Part shown: positions 7,739 through 17,117 of the stretch, in pieces | Layout of the letters: each line of letters opens with the position of its first letter | How positions within the stretch are numbered: position 1 is the stretch's first letter | Assembly (NCBI GenBank): GCA_028819505.1 | Contig: JAPPLH010000059.1 | Span: forward strand, 1 to 64,000 | DNA from: Acidimicrobiaceae bacterium | Lineage (GTDB): Bacteria > Actinomycetota > Acidimicrobiia > Acidimicrobiales > Aldehydirespiratoraceae | Length of the DNA stretch: 64,000 bases | Reading direction: 5' to 3' | Notes under the pieces: generated by a model | What the model saw: the letters and a program-made list of their open reading frames with translations, nothing else | Told to the model about the DNA's origin: nothing | The model's database searches: none | Made by a program: the position numbers and the translations under genes

Positions 7739-9130
7739 ATGCAGGATCCGGACCCTCGCAGTCGCACCGCGGTGGTGCGGCCGCCGCAGGCCGCCGCGGC
7801 GGGAGCGGCGGGCCGCGCCGGCCGCCGGCCGGCCCGGACGGCGGTGTTGCGTCCGCCCGAGGCTGCCGCCGCCCCGGGGCCTGCACCCCGGCGGCCCGCC
7901 AGGGTGCTCGCCGCGGCGCTGTTGTCGGCGTGTCTCGCCGCCGTCGCGGCGGTCGCCGTCGCGGCGGCGCTCCTCGGTGGCTCGCAGGACGGCGGGGCGT
8001 CCCCGTCGCTGCGGCCGGCCTCTCCCGAGGAGGTCGCGGCGGTGACCGGATCCCAATCCGCCGCAGCCGCCGAGGGGGCCGCGGGCGAGCAGCCGGCCGC
8101 CGGGCTGCTCGGCGCCGGAGGATCCCCGGTCGCGGAACAGCCCGCCGTCGAGGGCTCGGCCCCTGACGGGCGGGCGGCTTCGGCTGCGGCGGCCGGGGAC
8201 CCGGCCGCGGCTTCGGAGTATCCGGCGCCGGCCGTCTCCGATGAGCCGGTGGTGGCCGTGGCCGAGGCGCTGAGCCCGTCGGTGGTGCTCGTCGAGGTCG
8301 ATGCCCAGATCGGTTTCGGTCTGGGCTCCGGCATCGTCTGGGACGCCGACGACGGCTACATCGTCACCAACCAGCATGTCGTGGAGGGCGCCGAGAGCGT
8401 GACCGTCCACTTGTCGGACGGCACCCGTCTCGACGGCGAGGTCGTCGGCGGGTCGTCCGGGCACGACGTGGCGGTGGTGCGGGTCGATCCGGGGGCCGCT
8501 GGATTGGTGGCCGCCACCTTCGCGCCGGTCTCGTCGGTGAGGGTGGGTCAGCTGGCGGTGGCCATCGGCAGTCCGCTCGGCCTTACCGGCACGGTCACCG
8601 CGGGGATCGTGAGCGCGGTCAGGATCCAGGTCCAGGGCGGCGCCGACCCGAGCTCGCCGGTGCCGGTGGAGATGATCCAGACCGACGCCGCCATCAACCG
8701 GGGCAACTCCGGCGGGGCGCTGGCCGACTGGCAGGGCCGGGTCATCGGGATGAACACCATGATCCAGACCACCACGGGCGGCAGCATCGGTCTGGGCTTC
8801 GCCGTCCCCAGCGACACCGTCGACTTGATCGCCACCCGCATCATCAACGGGGAGTCGCTGGAACTCGGGTATCTCGGCATCAGCGGCCAGGCGTCCGAGG
8901 GCGACGACGTGGGGGTGTTGGTGGCCGAAGTCCTGCCCGGATCCCCGGCCGCGGAGGCCGGGCTGGAGGCCGGCGACGTGATCGTCAGCCTCGGCGGCGA
9001 GCCGATGCACGACATCACGGAGCTCTCGGCCGCGATCAAGCTGCGCAGGCCGGGCGAGCCCGTCGAGCTGACGATCAAGCGGGGCGGCGACCTCTTCGTG
9101 GCCACTGCGGTTCTGGACGCTCTGGGCTGA
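7739..9130 (+). CDS. Membrane-anchored HtrA-like serine protease with PDZ domain
   Basis: About 55 Ala/Pro/Arg-rich cytoplasmic residues precede one membrane helix (AAALLSACLAAVAAVAVAAALL). An extracytoplasmic Ala/Gly/Pro linker runs to about residue 165. The trypsin-like domain has its triad in IVTNQHVVEG (His near 213), GHDVAVVRV (Asp near 243) and NRGNSGGAL (Ser near 324). A C-terminal PDZ domain contains LGYLGISG and GLEAGDVIVSLGG. Such proteases degrade or activate envelope proteins under stress. It lies 184 bases after smc and just upstream of the exported-protein cluster, so processing those proteins is a reasonable but unproven role. Confidence 0.92.
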   Translation: MQDPDPRSRTAVVRPPQAAAAGAAGRAGRRPARTAVLRPPEAAAAPGPAPRRPARVLAAALLSACLAAVAAVAVAAALLGGSQDGGASPSLRPASPEEVAAVTGSQSAAAAEGAAGEQPAAGLLGAGGSPVAEQPAVEGSAPDGRAASAAAAGDPAAASEYPAPAVSDEPVVAVAEALSPSVVLVEVDAQIGFGLGSGIVWDADDGYIVTNQHVVEGAESVTVHLSDGTRLDGEVVGGSSGHDVAVVRVDPGAAGLVAATFAPVSSVRVGQLAVAIGSPLGLTGTVTAGIVSAVRIQVQGGADPSSPVPVEMIQTDAAINRGNSGGALADWQGRVIGMNTMIQTTTGGSIGLGFAVPSDTVDLIATRIINGESLELGYLGISGQASEGDDVGVLVAEVLPGSPAAEAGLEAGDVIVSLGGEPMHDITELSAAIKLRRPGEPVELTIKRGGDLFVATAVLDALG

Positions 9131-9237
9131 CCGGCGGCCGCCTGCACGACGGCCGTGCGGCGGCCGGGCGCATGGCAGCCGGTGTGTCGGGGGTGGGCGG
9201 CTGTGGCGGCCGGTGAGGGTTGTGTACAGTTTTGGGG

Positions 9238-11423
9238 GTGCAGCGACGGTCGCCGTGGGGAGGCGGGGCGGCCCGGCGGCGGGGCTGGGCGCGTCGGGGT
9301 CTGTTGTGGCTGCTGGCGGTGTCGGTGGCGGTGTTCAGTCTGGTGGGGTTTCCTGGGCTGGAGGGCGCGCCTGAGCGGCTGCGGCGTCTCGGTGCGGGGT
9401 CAGCGGCGGCCGATGTGCGCTGCCCGGAGGGGTTCTCGGTGAAGGGTTCGGGCTGCCGCAAACGCGAGTACGCGCCGGTGGTGGTGACGACGGTGAGGGT
9501 CTGTCTCGGGGTGCGGAGCGGTCCGTCGTGTACCCGCACCGTGCGGGTGGACGCCACCAGGACGACGACGAAGACACGGACTCAGACGAGCCTGAGCCTG
9601 ACACGGACTCAGACGAGCCCGAGCCCGCCACACCCGCCAGGGTCGCGATCACCGGCTTGGGGGACGTCTCGGACGTGTCGCCGATCGATGCGGACTTCGG
9701 TGTGGTTCCAGGCGACGCGAACTGTTATGCGTGGCAGGGGTCGGGCCCGCTGTCGGCGCCGGTTCCGATCCCCGACGACGACGGGACGCAGCGCAGCGTG
9801 AGGTTGGACACCGGATCGGCGGTGGGCGAAGTGCAGGTCACGGTCAGGTGCTTTAGCGACGGCTACGCCGCCGCACGCAAGACGGCGGTCTTCACCGTGG
9901 TGTCGCCGGTTGTCTGCGAGTTGCGGATCACCCTCGGCGGGGCCCGGGTGGGCAACGTGTGGGTGTCGTCGTGCAAGTCGTCGCAGCACGGCGACCAGAC
10001 CCCTTACTACGCCAAGCGCTACACGCTCACGCTGGCGGAGGCGGCGACGGTCACCGTCGTGGCGGTTTCTGACCATGCCATCGATGTGTATGTGCATGAC
10101 GGCGACGCCGGCAGCGCCAAGCCGCTGCACACGGCCTCCAGCCCGGGCGGCGAAGCCCGCGCCGCGACCGTCAGCGCGCTGCTCAACCCCGAGGGGATGG
10201 TGGGCCGCTACACCGTCGAGGTAGCCAGACGCGCCGACCGGAACCCCGGCGGGTTCACCCTCTCGGTGTCCGCGGTGAACGTGTGCCCGTCTGATCAGAC
10301 CTACATGTCGGCGTTCGCCAGGGGCTCCGACGACGGCTGCCGGCCCCGCGTGTGCGCTTCTCCGCTGTTCAGGAACCCCGCCGACCAGCGGTGCCGCACC
10401 GCGGCCTACCGGTACGGCGCCGCGATCATCGACGGGGTCATGTCCGCGGCCGACGAGGTGATCAAGGATCCCGGCAACGCCGGCAGGGAGTGCGTCACAC
10501 GAGACAGCGATCCGGTCACCGCCAACGAGCTTGCCGCGTACGTGCTGGCCATACCGATCCGCGAACTCCACAAGGACAACCCGTCGCTGATGGACCTGTC
10601 GCGGTGGGATTCGCTGTTCACCAACGATGAGAGCACCGGCCTGTTCTCCAAGGGCACCCAGACCGGCGAGCCGCGCGCGCACTGGAGCCCCGGCGTAGGC
10701 CCGTGGCAACTCGACTTGTGGGAGCCGGTCAAGGAGTGGCACCACGCCAAACGGGCCAACGTCAACCACGCCGCCGTCGAGGTCGCGAAGCACCTCTTCG
10801 GCGGGCTCTGCGCGAGCGAGGAGAAACTCAAGAAACAGCTTGAGACCTGGCTTGCGTGCAAGGCGCAGAAGCGGTTCGGGGAGGATCCCGACATCAATCA
10901 CTGCATCCCTATAGCTGAGACCATCTATGACGACGCCAACGACGCGTTGAGGGTCCGCCGGGTGGCGGGCTCAGATCCCGACGGAGGGGTGCAGGACCGC
11001 CGCTGCCGGTGGGGCACCGGCGGCGAGCCCTTCGACTGCCACTGGTATGACATCGCCAACGCCGAGGGCGGCGCGACGGTCTATCACCCCGACGGCAGGA
11101 CCAGGAAGCACTGCAAGGACGCCGGCTGCGGAACTTTCGAGATCTGGTATGACATAACCCCGCTGCCGTTGGGGTTCGTGTCCTTCACCGACACCGACGG
11201 CACCAAGTACGCGGCGTTCCCGGCCAACGACATCGGCGAGGCCGGCACCGGCACCGGCTACGCCGAGACCCTCATCAGGGGCGTCCCCAAGAACAAGTAC
11301 GCCCGCGAAGTGGGCGCTGGTGTCGGTGATGGTTACGGCTGGTTCGTGAATGCTGTGGGTACCAGGGTCCTCTACATCAAGCACTGCCCCACACAGGGGA
11401 CATGCAGCTGGCACCGAGTGTGA
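9238..11423 (+). CDS. Secreted Cys-rich protein split by a -1 frameshift
   Basis: From GTG 9238 a signal sequence (GLLWLLAVSVAVFSLVG) and a Cys-containing segment (CPEGFSVKGSGC) read in one frame to about 9560. The rest of the protein (acidic DTDSDEPEP linker, then about 590 residues to 11423) reads in the frame one base back. Restoring a third G at the AGGACG near 9559-9561 joins the two as ...DAT-R-DDDEDTDSDEPEP. The body is rich in Cys (CPSDQTYMSAF, CRPRVCASP, HCKDAGCG) and looks like an extracellular beta-rich adhesin or binding protein. No named family is recognised. This is either a real lesion or a homopolymer sequencing error. The distal frame alone would start at GTG 9528 without a signal peptide. 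Confidence 0.7.
9573..9626 (+). repeat. Two tandem 27-bp units encoding DTDSDEPEP
   Basis: Units 9573-9599 and 9600-9626 encode the same nine acidic residues and differ at two third-codon positions. They form the acidic linker of the secreted Cys-rich protein. They lie just after the apparent frameshift, so copy-number change here would keep frame while a single-base slip upstream would not. Confidence 0.85.
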
Positions 11424-11425
11424 CG

Positions 11426-13726
11426 ATGCGGGGCCGGACGCCCGCGGGGCGTGTCGGGGCGGATGGGGCCGAGCGGGCGGGCGACGTTGCTGTGCTTGGC
11501 CGGGGGTGCGGTACTGGGCGGAGGCGGCTGCTGGTCTGGTGGGTTGCGGCTGTGTTGTTGGCGGGCTGCGGGCGGCCCGACGCCGCGTCCGGTGCGGGCG
11601 ATCCGCTTGACACGCCCGGCGGTGGTGCGGAGTGGTTCGACGGCACGGGCTCCGGCGCCGGCGGCGGGTGGTTCGAGGACGCCGGCTCCGGTGCCGTTGA
11701 CGGCTTCGGGATCGCTGACCCACGCCGGGACGCCGGCGACGCTGCGGGTGCGGTCGCAGCGGCGGGAGGCGCCGGCGACGGGTCCGCTGGCGGGATGCCC
11801 GGTGCGGGGTCCGGGGTCCGTGACGCCGCACCGGAGGCGCTCGCGCCCGGCGACGGGTCCGCTGGCGGGATGCCCGGTCGGGGGGTTGGTGCGGTGGCGG
11901 TGGGGCGGGCCGCGGTGTCCGGGGATGCTGCCGGCCCGGCTGATGGGGAGGATCCGTCCGGTGATGCCGGGCCTGACGGCGTCGGGGGCGCCCGAGAGCC
12001 CGGCGCGGGCGCCGAGGCGCCGGATGGGGGTTCGCGGCCGGGCTCTGAGGCGCCGGGCGGCGACGGCGCGGTTGCTGATGGTCCGGGGCCGCTGAGGCGC
12101 GCGCTGGGAAATGGGGCCTTCTTTGAGTTGGGGTACTTGGACGGCTGGCCTGACCGCTACGACTCAGAAGTGTTCAGCGACGAGGTGGCGGTGCGGCTGG
12201 ATTCGGTGCTGGTGGACGGCGATACGGTCAGGGGCCTGGTGCAGAACATGTCCGACAGGCTGTTCGCTCGCCATGTGACGGTGTCTGCGGGCGAAGGCAG
12301 GTGGGTGTTCCCGTTGACGGTGCAGCCCGGCGAGGTGGCGCCCTTCGAGATAGGGGGATATCAGGGGCCGTCAGACCCTGAGTCGATCGGTTTGGAGGTG
12401 AGCGCGCAGTTGACGCCTGAGCCGGATCTGCGGCGTTCGTTCCGGGTCTCGGGATTGCCCGGCGTCTGGGCCGGCACCTGGGACCACATCGAGGAGGTGT
12501 ATCGCCGGTTCCCCCACATCGTGCGCCCTGAGGGCGTGTCGCGCGGCGACAGGGGCCACGCCTACGAGACGTCCGTCACGCTTCAGGAGCCGACCTCGCA
12601 TCCCAGCGTCGCCGGCGAGGCGGCGGACCTGGTGGTCGAGGACCTGCGGGTCTATCTGACCCGGCTCGACGACGAGGACAGGGTCCTCGACGTGAGCGAG
12701 TTGACCCCCTACGCACAGGTGACCGGCAACGACGGCAGACGCCGCGTGGTCCCGGCGCGCCGAGCCGACCGCGAGAACAGACACCGCCTAGTGGTGTTCC
12801 TGCCGACCCCGGGCAGCACCTACGGCAGATTCAACCTCGGCATCACCGTGGGCGGCGCCCACGACGGCGCCGAGGGCGCCGACGGGCCCGATGGGAGTCC
12901 GCGGCCGGGCTCTGAGGCGCCGGGCGGCGACGGTGCGGCTGCTGATCTTCCGGGGCCGCTGAGGAAGGCCCAGCCTTGGAGCATCATCGAGTTCGGGTAC
13001 TCGGACCACTGGCCTGACCGCTACGACTCAGACGTGTTCAGCGACGAGGTGGCGGTGCGGCTGGATTCGGTGCTGGTGGACGGCGATACGGTCAGGGGCC
13101 TGGTGCAGAACATGTCCGACAGGCTGTTCGCTCGCCATGTGACGGTGTCTGCGGGCGAAGGCAGGTGGGTGTTCCCGTTGACGGTGCAGCCCGGCGAGGT
13201 GGCGCCCTTCGAGATAGGGGGATATCAGGGGCCCTCAGACCCTGAGTCGATCGGCTTGGAGGTGAGCGCGCAGCTGACGCCCGAGCCGGACCTGCGGCGT
13301 TCGTTCTGGGTCGAGAACAGTCCGGGGTTCTGGGCCGACACCTGGGATCAGGTCGAGCACGTGCTGGGATGGTACCCCCACATCGTCCGCCCCGAGGGCG
13401 TGTCGCGCGACGACTGGGTCCAAGCCTACGAGACGCTCATCCGGCTTGAGGAGCCGACCTCGCATCCCAGCGTCGCCGGCGAGGTGGCGGACCTGGTGGT
13501 CGAGGACCTGCGGGTCTACCTGACCCGGCTCGACGACGAAGACAGGGTCCTCGACGTGAGCGAGTTGACCCCCTACATAGAGACAACCCGCGATGACGGC
13601 ACGTATGGCCCGGTCCAAGTGCATCGCATCGGCCTGGACTCGTCCTTCCTGGTGGTGTTCCTGCCGAACTACGAATACCACGACTTCGCCATCACCGTGG
13701 GCGGCGTGCATGACGGCGCCGGGTAG
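11426..13726 (+). CDS. Lipoprotein-like surface protein with two copies of a repeated domain
   Basis: A basic N-region and hydrophobic stretch RLLVWWVAAVLLAGC end in a lipobox-like LAGC. A long Gly/Ala/Pro/Asp-rich spacer follows to about residue 235. Two modules of roughly 270 residues come next. Each starts near GPLR, contains VRLDSVLVDGDTVRGLVQN, PLTVQPGEVAPFEIGG and LTPEPDLRRSF, and ends with DLVVEDLRVYLTRLDDEDRVLDV. The first half of the module resembles FxLYD-like beta-sandwich domains, but that is inference. A single related module is in the gene at 14159. The start is uncertain: ATG 11426 follows the previous stop by two bases, and GTG 11492 gives a more typical signal length. The function is unknown; surface display is likely. 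Confidence 0.75.
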   Translation: MRGRTPAGRVGADGAERAGDVAVLGRGCGTGRRRLLVWWVAAVLLAGCGRPDAASGAGDPLDTPGGGAEWFDGTGSGAGGGWFEDAGSGAVDGFGIADPRRDAGDAAGAVAAAGGAGDGSAGGMPGAGSGVRDAAPEALAPGDGSAGGMPGRGVGAVAVGRAAVSGDAAGPADGEDPSGDAGPDGVGGAREPGAGAEAPDGGSRPGSEAPGGDGAVADGPGPLRRALGNGAFFELGYLDGWPDRYDSEVFSDEVAVRLDSVLVDGDTVRGLVQNMSDRLFARHVTVSAGEGRWVFPLTVQPGEVAPFEIGGYQGPSDPESIGLEVSAQLTPEPDLRRSFRVSGLPGVWAGTWDHIEEVYRRFPHIVRPEGVSRGDRGHAYETSVTLQEPTSHPSVAGEAADLVVEDLRVYLTRLDDEDRVLDVSELTPYAQVTGNDGRRRVVPARRADRENRHRLVVFLPTPGSTYGRFNLGITVGGAHDGAEGADGPDGSPRPGSEAPGGDGAAADLPGPLRKAQPWSIIEFGYSDHWPDRYDSDVFSDEVAVRLDSVLVDGDTVRGLVQNMSDRLFARHVTVSAGEGRWVFPLTVQPGEVAPFEIGGYQGPSDPESIGLEVSAQLTPEPDLRRSFWVENSPGFWADTWDQVEHVLGWYPHIVRPEGVSRDDWVQAYETLIRLEEPTSHPSVAGEVADLVVEDLRVYLTRLDDEDRVLDVSELTPYIETTRDDGTYGPVQVHRIGLDSSFLVVFLPNYEYHDFAITVGGVHDGAG
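12146..12442 (+). repeat. First copy of a near-identical 297-bp coding repeat
   Basis: This stretch is almost base-for-base identical to 13010-13306 (offset 864) and encodes the beta-rich half of the repeated module. Sequence outside it within the same modules has diverged far more. That contrast suggests recent duplication or gene conversion confined to this segment. Confidence 0.9.
13010..13306 (+). repeat. Second copy of the near-identical 297-bp coding repeat
   Basis: It matches 12146-12442 with only scattered single-base differences, most of them silent, such as the alternative codons near 13030 and 13250-13290. It is in frame in the same gene, so unequal crossing-over between the two copies would delete or add one whole module without breaking the protein. 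Confidence 0.9.
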
Positions 13727-14174
13727 GCGACGCCGCGGCGGCCTGCGCCCGGTCGGCGGCGGCCCGGGCACCGGCCGGCGCGGCAGGACCGGTGCGCGGC
13801 CCGGGCGCGATGAGGGGTTGACGACTCTGGAGTGGCTGCTGGTGGTGGCCGCGGTGGCGGGGATCGCCGCGGTTGCGGTGGTGCTCATGGGCGACACGGT
13901 GGGCGGCGCCGCGGAGAGGGTCCGCTCGAGCGATGCCCGTCAGAGGGCCGCTGACCTGGCGGTGACGACGCTGGCGGAGCGGTGGCAGCAGGAGACTCCC
14001 GCCAGCGGCGCCGACGCCGATGAGATCAACCGCCGCTACAGGAACAGATGCCTGCAGGTCGGGATCATCTACAGCGGCATCACGCTGACAGCAGAGGCCT
14101 ACGAGGGCACCTACACCGGCGGCAGCGGCTGGGGGCCGCTCGACAAGCACAAACCGTCATGCCACATCCGCTGA
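13710..14174 (+). CDS. Type IV pilin-like small protein with class III prepilin signal
   Basis: A 154-residue protein with a long Arg/Gly-rich leader ending RPGRDEG, followed by LTTLEWLLVVAAVAGIAAVAVVLMG. That matches a prepilin-peptidase site: cleavage after Gly, Glu at +5, then a hydrophobic helix. The rest is a short polar ectodomain with one Cys near position 121 and one near the C-terminus (HKPSCHIR) that could form a disulfide. It overlaps the end of the preceding gene by 17 bases and the start of the next by 16, so the three are co-translated. No assembly ATPase or prepilin peptidase is in the window. It could be a Flp-like pilin or pseudopilin using machinery encoded elsewhere. Confidence 0.65.
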   Translation: MTAPGRRRRGGLRPVGGGPGTGRRGRTGARPGRDEGLTTLEWLLVVAAVAGIAAVAVVLMGDTVGGAAERVRSSDARQRAADLAVTTLAERWQQETPASGADADEINRRYRNRCLQVGIIYSGITLTAEAYEGTYTGGSGWGPLDKHKPSCHIR

Positions 14175-15844
14175 GAGCGGCCGCGGCGCGCCGTCGCGCG
14201 CTTGCGGGACACGGCCGCCGTGCGCGCCGGGCGCCATGGGGCGCGGCGGGGGCGGCGCTGGCGCTGGCCGGTGCCGTGTCGTGCGCGTCGCCCGAGCCTG
14301 TCGGCCAGGGCGCGGCGACGCCGCCGGCAGCCCCGGCCGCGGCCGAGCCCGGCAGCGGATGGTTCCCTGGTCCGCGGGACGAGCCCGAGCCCGCTGTGCC
14401 CGGCGGCGTGCCTGTCGGCGGGGTGGTGCCGGCCGGGGATGTGCCCGGGCCGGGTTCGGGTGAGGGACCGCTCGACGGGTCCCGTTCCTCCAGCGTCGCT
14501 GTCGGCGGCGGCGGGGTCGATGACGGTGCGGGGAGCGTCGATGACGGTGCGGGGAGCGTCGATGTCGGCCGGGAGGGCCCCGGCGGGGCGGGTGTCTTCT
14601 GGTCGGGGGGTTCGGACGGGTCGGGTCGGCCCGGCGGGCTGGTGGCCCGGCCGGGGCGGCCCGGCGCGGTGGTCGGGAAGGGCGCGGGCCCGCTGCGCGT
14701 CGAGCAGCAGTCGCCTTGGGAACCGCTGCTGGGCAAGGTCCTCTGGCTGTGCGGCGACACCGACGACACCCTGACGGCGGTCTATGACGAGATCTGGCGT
14801 GTCGGTCCCAGCCCCGGACAGGCCGACCTCAACGTGATCTTCGGCGAGGTCTTCGAGCTGCGGCCCGGGTGCGGCGTCGAAGGCGCCCCGCTGTACGCGC
14901 ACGTGACCTGGGACGGGTTCGGGCCGCCCAGGGAGTCGCCGCAGGCCGCGACGGAGGCCGCGCAGCGGACCGCGCGGGAGACGGCGTGCCTGTACGGCTG
15001 CGGCCACAGTCTGGGCTACGGGGGCGAACTGCTGGGCTATCGGGCGCCTCTCGGCGTGTTCGCGGTGGAGGCGCCCGCCGATGAGGTGGTGCTGTTGTGG
15101 GACACCGCTGCGTTGCGCGGCGGCGAGTTGCTGGGGCTGGTGCAGAACAGATCCGCGGCGCTGTTCGCGCGCCGGGTGACGGTGACGTGGGGCGAACAGG
15201 AGTCGGTGTTCGCGTTGACGCTGCAGCCCGGGGAGGTGGCGCCGTTCGTGCTGGACGCGGCGGCGGTGACTGAGATGCCGCAGCGCTTCGAGCTCGCGGT
15301 GAGCGCCGAGATGTCGCCGCGGCCGGACCTGAGCCGCTCCTTCCGCGGAGACCCCAGCCTCGCGGTCGACCCGGCACGCACGTCGCCGTGGGGCGTCTCC
15401 TGGGTGCTGCGACAAGCGGCCGACCCCGCTTTCGGCGCGAACTGGGCGCCCCTGGATCCGTCGCTCGGGCCCGGAGACCACGCCGCGATCCGCCAGTGGA
15501 GCACCCGGGTGGACCTCGCGGCGCCGACCTCGCATCCCGGCGCCGTCGACACCGAGACACTCCAGGACCTCGTCATCGAGGACGTGCGCGCCTACCTGAC
15601 GTTCCTCGACGAGCACCACAGGGTCCTCGCGGTGCATCGGCTGGTCCCCATCGACCGCCGGGCCGGCCCCGACCAGCCGCTGCGGGGGCTGCCCGCCACC
15701 GACGACGACGGCAACCGCCGCCACGACTTCGGCCTGGACTTCCACTGGGCCGCCCACAGCCAATACGACCCGCCCCGAGCCGAGACCGTGACCCACATAG
15801 GCGGCGCAGGCCCCTGGACACGCCCAGACCCAGCAGACCCCTGA
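14159..15844 (+). CDS. Lipoprotein-like surface protein with one copy of the repeated domain
   Basis: An Arg-rich N-region and the helix GAAGAALALAGAVSC end in a weak lipobox. A Gly/Pro/Asp-rich spacer of roughly 180 residues follows. The body contains GGELLGLVQNRSAALFARRVTV, LTLQPGEVAPFVLD and MSPRPDLSRSF, clearly homologous to the doubled module at 11426-13726. The later AAPTSHPGAVDTETLQDLVIEDVRAYLTFLDEHHRVL matches the module's end. An extra Cys-containing segment precedes it (LWLCGDTDD, RPGCGVEG, CLYGCG). ATG 14159 is chosen because the signal sequence follows. The function is unknown; it is probably part of one surface assembly with the three genes before it. Confidence 0.75.
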   Translation: MPHPLRAAAARRRALAGHGRRARRAPWGAAGAALALAGAVSCASPEPVGQGAATPPAAPAAAEPGSGWFPGPRDEPEPAVPGGVPVGGVVPAGDVPGPGSGEGPLDGSRSSSVAVGGGGVDDGAGSVDDGAGSVDVGREGPGGAGVFWSGGSDGSGRPGGLVARPGRPGAVVGKGAGPLRVEQQSPWEPLLGKVLWLCGDTDDTLTAVYDEIWRVGPSPGQADLNVIFGEVFELRPGCGVEGAPLYAHVTWDGFGPPRESPQAATEAAQRTARETACLYGCGHSLGYGGELLGYRAPLGVFAVEAPADEVVLLWDTAALRGGELLGLVQNRSAALFARRVTVTWGEQESVFALTLQPGEVAPFVLDAAAVTEMPQRFELAVSAEMSPRPDLSRSFRGDPSLAVDPARTSPWGVSWVLRQAADPAFGANWAPLDPSLGPGDHAAIRQWSTRVDLAAPTSHPGAVDTETLQDLVIEDVRAYLTFLDEHHRVLAVHRLVPIDRRAGPDQPLRGLPATDDDGNRRHDFGLDFHWAAHSQYDPPRAETVTHIGGAGPWTRPDPADP

Positions 15845-16036
15845 CACGCCCGGGGCTGGTCCTCTGCGGCGAGCCGTCGTGAGCGACCGCCGGCCGGCCG
15901 TCGAGGGCCGGGGTTTGGGCCAGGTCGCGGCGCGGCCGGCGGCCTCTCAGCCTCCTGGTCCTGCGTACGTTGTCCAGGCCGCACGGTTCCCTGCCCAGCC
16001 CGGCCGCCTCGGGACCCCGGGTAGCATCGACCGCCG

Positions 16037-17116
16037 ATGACGCTGATCCTCGTTGTCGTACTGGTCGCGTTGGCGGCGGCACTGGTCGCGGTCGTGGTGG
16101 CCCGCCGGCGCCGCCGGCCGTCGGCGACCGCGGCCCCGGACCCGCAGGCCGCCGCCGGCGAGGCGGCGGACCGGGTGGTCGGCCGGCTGGCCGGCAGAGC
16201 CGGAACCGAGGGCCCGGCGCCCTCGCTGCGCGACCGCCTGTCGAAGGCGCGGGCGGCGCTGGGCGGGCCGCTGGCCTCGGCGCTGGAGCGGGCCTCGTCC
16301 ACCGAGGAGGCCTGGACCGAGGTCACCGAGGCCCTGATCCGGGCCGACGTCGGGCTGACGACCAGTTCCGAGATAGTCGAGGCGGCCAGATCGCGGGCTG
16401 CTTCGGGCGGGAACCGGGCCCAGGAGGCGACTGCGGCCCTGAAGGCCGAGCTGCGGGAACGGCTCGGCGGCTTCGACCGGTCGCTGGCCGGCCGCCGCGA
16501 CGGCGGACGGCCGTCGGTGTGGCTGTTCGTCGGGGTCAACGGCACCGGAAAGACCACCACCATCGGCAAGCTGGCCAAGCGCGAGGCCGACGCCGGCGCC
16601 GGGGTGGTGATGGCCGCGGGCGACACCTTCCGGGCCGCCGCCGCGGACCAGCTGGCCATGTGGGCGGAGCGCTCCTCGGCGCACGTCGTGCGGGGCTCGG
16701 CCGGTGCCGATCCCGCGTCGGTGGTGTACGACGCGGTGGAGTCGGCGGCGGCCCGGGGGGCGGATCTGGTCCTGGCCGACACGGCCGGCCGGTTCCACAC
16801 CGAGCGCAACCTCATGGCCGAGCTCCAGAAGGTGCGGCGGGTGGCCGGCAAGGGGTCGGGGGTGGTGACCGAGACCCTTCTGGTGCTCGACGCCACGACC
16901 GGCCAGAACGGCTTGGCCCAGGCCCGGCAGTTCACCGAGGCCGTCGATGTGACCGGGGTCGTGCTCACCAAGCTGGACGGCTCGGCCAAGGGCGGGATCG
17001 TGGTGGCCGTGCAGGCCGAGCTCGGGGTGCCGGTGAAGCTCGTCGGAGTCGGCGAGGGGATCGCCGACCTGGTGCCCTTCGACGCCTCGGAGTTCGTGGA
17101 GGCGCTGTTCGCCTGA
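16037..17116 (+). CDS. ftsY: Signal recognition particle receptor FtsY
   Basis: FtsY is the membrane-associated GTPase that docks SRP-ribosome complexes. The 359-residue protein starts with a membrane helix (TLILVVVLVALAAALVAVVV) followed by an Arg-rich stretch, as in other actinobacterial FtsY. The NG domain carries G1 GVNGTGKTT near 165, the DTAGR motif near 248 and TKLDG near 311. It precedes ffh, its functional partner, by 164 bases that hold a duplicated repeat. The usual smc-ftsY adjacency is broken upstream. Confidence 0.95.
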   Translation: MTLILVVVLVALAAALVAVVVARRRRRPSATAAPDPQAAAGEAADRVVGRLAGRAGTEGPAPSLRDRLSKARAALGGPLASALERASSTEEAWTEVTEALIRADVGLTTSSEIVEAARSRAASGGNRAQEATAALKAELRERLGGFDRSLAGRRDGGRPSVWLFVGVNGTGKTTTIGKLAKREADAGAGVVMAAGDTFRAAAADQLAMWAERSSAHVVRGSAGADPASVVYDAVESAAARGADLVLADTAGRFHTERNLMAELQKVRRVAGKGSGVVTETLLVLDATTGQNGLAQARQFTEAVDVTGVVLTKLDGSAKGGIVVAVQAELGVPVKLVGVGEGIADLVPFDASEFVEALFA

Positions 17117-17117
17117 G

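Noticed and set aside
9480-9640. Programmed -1 ribosomal frameshifting in the secreted protein gene
   Set aside because: No X-XXY-YYZ slippery heptamer or clear downstream pseudoknot is visible at the junction; a single-base indel explains it more simply.
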